Source: an uncultured Collinsella sp.
GTDB taxonomy: Bacteria; Actinomycetota; Coriobacteriia; Coriobacteriales; Coriobacteriaceae
Direction of reading: 5' to 3'
NCBI GenBank assembly: GCA_958346935.1
Contig: CATVTM010000008.1
Location: 1 to 42,881 of the forward strand
DNA length: 42,881 bases
Both the position numbers and the translations under genes were made by a program. A model generated the notes under the pieces. That model saw nothing but the letters and a program-made list of their open reading frames with translations, made no database searches and had not been told where the DNA came from. Positions 40,797-42,881 of the stretch are shown one piece after another. Positions within the stretch are counted from its first letter, which is position 1. Every line of letters begins with the position of its first letter.

Positions 40797-41372
40797 GTGA
40801 GTACCCGTAGCGCCACGAACAAGCGCACGCAATCCCACGAAGTTACCGGGGTTGCGCGCAAGTCTGCCGCATCTGCTAAGCCCGCCCGCCAAGCAGCGAG
40901 CTCCGTTCGCGTCGTGCCGGCTTCGTCTAAGGCACGCCGCAAAGAGCTCGAGAAGGGCGAGAACCTCGAGGGCCTCTCTAAAGAGGAGAAGCGCGCCCGC
41001 AAGGCTAAGCAGCGCGCCAAGGAGGACCGCATCTATACGGTGTCGAATATCCTCCTCAAGCAGGACGAGGACTACACCAAGCGCCGTCGCATCTGGTGGA
41101 TTGTGCTCGCCATTGGCATGGTGCTCGTCGTGGCAATTTGGGCCTCGCTGTACTTCGCTCCCGCTGGCATGGTGTCCAGCCCTGTCCAGATGGTCGGCAT
41201 CGTTTTGTCCTATGTCATCATCCTAGGTGACTTTATCTACGACTTCGCTCGTATTCGTCCCTTGCGCAACATGTACCGCGCGCAGGCCGAGGGCATGTCC
41301 GAGAACAAGCTCAACGCTCTTATCGAGCGCGCAGCTGCCGAGGAGGACAAGAAGGACTCCAAGAAGAAGTAG
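40797..41372 (+). CDS. Two-helix membrane protein of unknown function
   Basis: The 191-residue product has a long basic, Ala/Ser/Lys-rich cytoplasmic N-terminus (about 1-100, with EKRARKAKQRAKEDR), two membrane helices (about 101-122 and 130-150) and a charged tail. The GTG start is next to the purC stop, behind the AAGGAG located in the last purC codons. No family recognised. Its link to purC may only reflect shared transcription. A terminator follows. Confidence 0.75.
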   Translation: MSTRSATNKRTQSHEVTGVARKSAASAKPARQAASSVRVVPASSKARRKELEKGENLEGLSKEEKRARKAKQRAKEDRIYTVSNILLKQDEDYTKRRRIWWIVLAIGMVLVVAIWASLYFAPAGMVSSPVQMVGIVLSYVIILGDFIYDFARIRPLRNMYRAQAEGMSENKLNALIERAAAEEDKKDSKKK

Positions 41373-41402
41373 CGTTTGCATACATACTTATCGCTAAGAT
41401 AT

Positions 41403-41433
41403 AAGGCGCGTCGTTTTTGCGGCGCGCCTTTTT
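41403..41433 (+). terminator. Terminator of purC operon
   Basis: An 11-bp stem with one G-T pair (41403-41413 with 41420-41430), 6-base loop and T run to 41433. Confidence 0.9.
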
Positions 41434-41461
41434 ACTGTTCTATAGATAGATGGAGTGGCAC

Positions 41462-42742
41462 ATGATTCGAGCTGCCCTGACGGTCGAAGAGGCTCTGGAG
41501 GGCATGAAGGCCCTGGAGCCCAAGATTAAAAACTACGCGCGCCTGGTCGTCCGCAAGGGCGTAAACGTCAAGCCCGGCCAGGAGGTCGTCGTTCAGTCTC
41601 CGGTCGAGTGCGCGCCGTTTGCGCGCGTGGTGGTCGCGGAGGCCTATGCTGCCGGCGCCGGCCACGTGACGGTCATTTGGGCCGATGATACCGTGACGAG
41701 GCTCACGTACGAGCATGTCGAGAAAAGCTTTTTTGAGCAGACGCCTGAGTGGAAGCGCATGCAGCTGGATTCCCTGGCCCAGGACGGTGCCTGCTTTATC
41801 TTTATCGAGGGTGCGGACCCCGCCGCCCTTAAGGGCATCGATCCCGCTAAGCCCGCTGCAGCTTCTAAGGCAAAGAACACGCAGTGCAAAGTTTTCCGCC
41901 GTGGACTGGATTACAACATCAATCCGTGGTGCATCGCCGGCGCTCCGGTCGTGGCTTGGGCGCGCGAGGTGTTCCCGGGAGACGCCGATGAGGTCGCAAT
42001 CTATAAGCTGTGGAATGCGATTCTGCACACCGCTCGCGCCGATGGCCAGGACCCAGAGAGCGACTGGGAGCTCCATGACGCCGCATTCGAAAAGAACCTG
42101 CGTTTCCTGAACGGCAATCGTTTCGACTGCCTGCATTACACCGCGGCAAATGGAACCGATCTGACGATTGGCATGACGAAGGGTCACGAGTGGGCCGGCG
42201 GCAAGGGCAAGACGCCCGATGGGCACCCCTTCTTCCCCAACATTCCCACCGAGGAAGTCTTCACTTCGCCCGATCGCATGCGCGCCGACGGTATCGTGTA
42301 CTCGGCCATGCCGCTCATCCACCACGGCAATAAAGTCGACGATTTTTGGATTAAGTTCGAGGGCGGCCGCGTGGTGGACTACGACGCCCGCGTGGGCAAG
42401 GCAACGCTCGCAAGTATCATCGATACTGACGAGGGCGCTGCTCACCTGGGAGAGGTCGCGCTCATTTCCAAGAACACGCCGATCCGCGAAAGTGGTGTTC
42501 TGTTCTACGATACGCTCTATGACGAGAACGCTAGCTGCCATCTCGCGCTAGGTGTCGGTTTCCCCGAATGCATCGAGGGTGGGTACGACATGTCCAAGGA
42601 GGAGCTCCTGGAGCATGGTGTTAACGTCTCGAGCACGCACGTCGATTTTATGATCGGCACGGACGACATCGATATTACGGGCATTACGCCTGATGGACGT
42701 GAAGTTGTGATTTTCCAGAACGGCCAATGGAGTTGGGAATAG
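41462..42742 (+). CDS. M29-family aminopeptidase
   Basis: The 426-residue product matches the M29 (AmpS/PepS/AmpT) metalloaminopeptidases, which remove N-terminal residues from peptides in the cytoplasm. Expected metal-site segments are present: IPTEEVFTSPD, HLGEVALI, LYDENASCHLALG and STHVDFMIGT. The ATG at 41462 follows GGAG at seven bases; an ATG at 41450 is in frame but has no such site. It lies between the purC terminator and tRNA-Lys and seems to be transcribed alone. Confidence 0.94.
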   Translation: MIRAALTVEEALEGMKALEPKIKNYARLVVRKGVNVKPGQEVVVQSPVECAPFARVVVAEAYAAGAGHVTVIWADDTVTRLTYEHVEKSFFEQTPEWKRMQLDSLAQDGACFIFIEGADPAALKGIDPAKPAAASKAKNTQCKVFRRGLDYNINPWCIAGAPVVAWAREVFPGDADEVAIYKLWNAILHTARADGQDPESDWELHDAAFEKNLRFLNGNRFDCLHYTAANGTDLTIGMTKGHEWAGGKGKTPDGHPFFPNIPTEEVFTSPDRMRADGIVYSAMPLIHHGNKVDDFWIKFEGGRVVDYDARVGKATLASIIDTDEGAAHLGEVALISKNTPIRESGVLFYDTLYDENASCHLALGVGFPECIEGGYDMSKEELLEHGVNVSSTHVDFMIGTDDIDITGITPDGREVVIFQNGQWSWE

Positions 42743-42761
42743 TCCCAGACCGTGGTACAAT
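42733..42761 (+). promoter_or_regulatory. tRNA-Lys promoter
   Basis: A -35-like TTGGGA (42733-42738) and -10 TACAAT (42756-42761) with a 17-base spacer, overlapping the aminopeptidase stop and ending 9 bases before the mature tRNA. Confidence 0.6.
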
Positions 42762-42770
42762 GCCACCCGC

Positions 42771-42843
42771 GGGCCGTTAGCTCAGCTGGCAGAGCAGGGG
42801 ACTTTTAATCCCAAGGTCCAGGGTTCGAACCCCTGACGGCCCA
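42771..42843 (+). tRNA. tRNA-Lys (anticodon UUU)
   Basis: The acceptor GGGCCGT pairs with ACGGCCC; D-arm GCTCAGCTGGCAGAGC and T-arm GGGTTCGAACCCC are normal; the anticodon loop CTTTTAA gives TTT. CCA is not encoded (CCC follows the discriminator A). The last 38 bases of the window hold no recognisable feature. Confidence 0.96.
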
Positions 42844-42881
42844 CCCAAAGATTGGTGAGACGGTCAACTTCGGTTGGCCGT

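Overview
The window is the replication-origin region of a high-GC Gram-positive chromosome, most likely a gut Coriobacteriia (Collinsella-like). This is inferred from gene order, the presence of dciA, an unusual DnaA-box sequence, tandem WYL regulators and an LPXTG adhesin; no 16S gene is present to confirm it. The left arm reads leftward: a GHKL ATPase of unknown role, dnaA, dnaN, recF, dciA, then gyrB and gyrA. The right arm starts with rpmH, rnpA, yidD, yidC and khpB (jag), then rsmG, three perfect parS sites, parA, parB and a small membrane protein. The two arms diverge at about 11.1-11.3 kb.

The origin appears bipartite. One cluster of DnaA-box-like motifs lies between rpmH and the GHKL gene (about 11.1-11.23 kb). 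A second lies between dnaA and dnaN (about 7.8-8.0 kb) and contains a run of five DnaA-trio triplets (7803-7817) beside a box, in the same geometry as the Bacillus subtilis unwinding element. The best boxes read TTTTCAACA instead of TTATCCACA, and the DnaA recognition helix carries NHST where most DnaA proteins have DHTT.

From 16.6 to 27 kb lie rlmN (leftward), ddl overlapping a DnaQ-DinG exonuclease-helicase fusion, two overlapping leftward WYL-domain regulators, and a giant membrane protein whose degenerate M28-peptidase fold is split by roughly 640 low-complexity residues, followed by a 72-residue membrane protein. From 27 to 31 kb is a leftward thioester-domain/SpaA-repeat sortase substrate. 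A tRNA-Gly(CCC) gene follows, and after it three 56-bp repeats at 131-132 bp spacing, each ending in a copy of the last 18 bases of that tRNA. This resembles in layout the tyrT/rtT repeats of Escherichia coli.

From 31.6 kb to the end the genes run rightward: purB; a membrane-anchored solute-binding protein overlapping a GGDEF diguanylate cyclase; a TSCPD protein overlapping a Tat-type lipoprotein; an OmpR-type two-component system with a large hairpin in the kinase's first codons; purC with a two-helix membrane protein; an M29 aminopeptidase; and tRNA-Lys(UUU). The strongest candidates for undescribed biology are the GHKL/low-complexity/winged-helix protein co-transcribed with dnaA, the altered DnaA-box code, the tRNA-tail repeat array and the split M28 protein.
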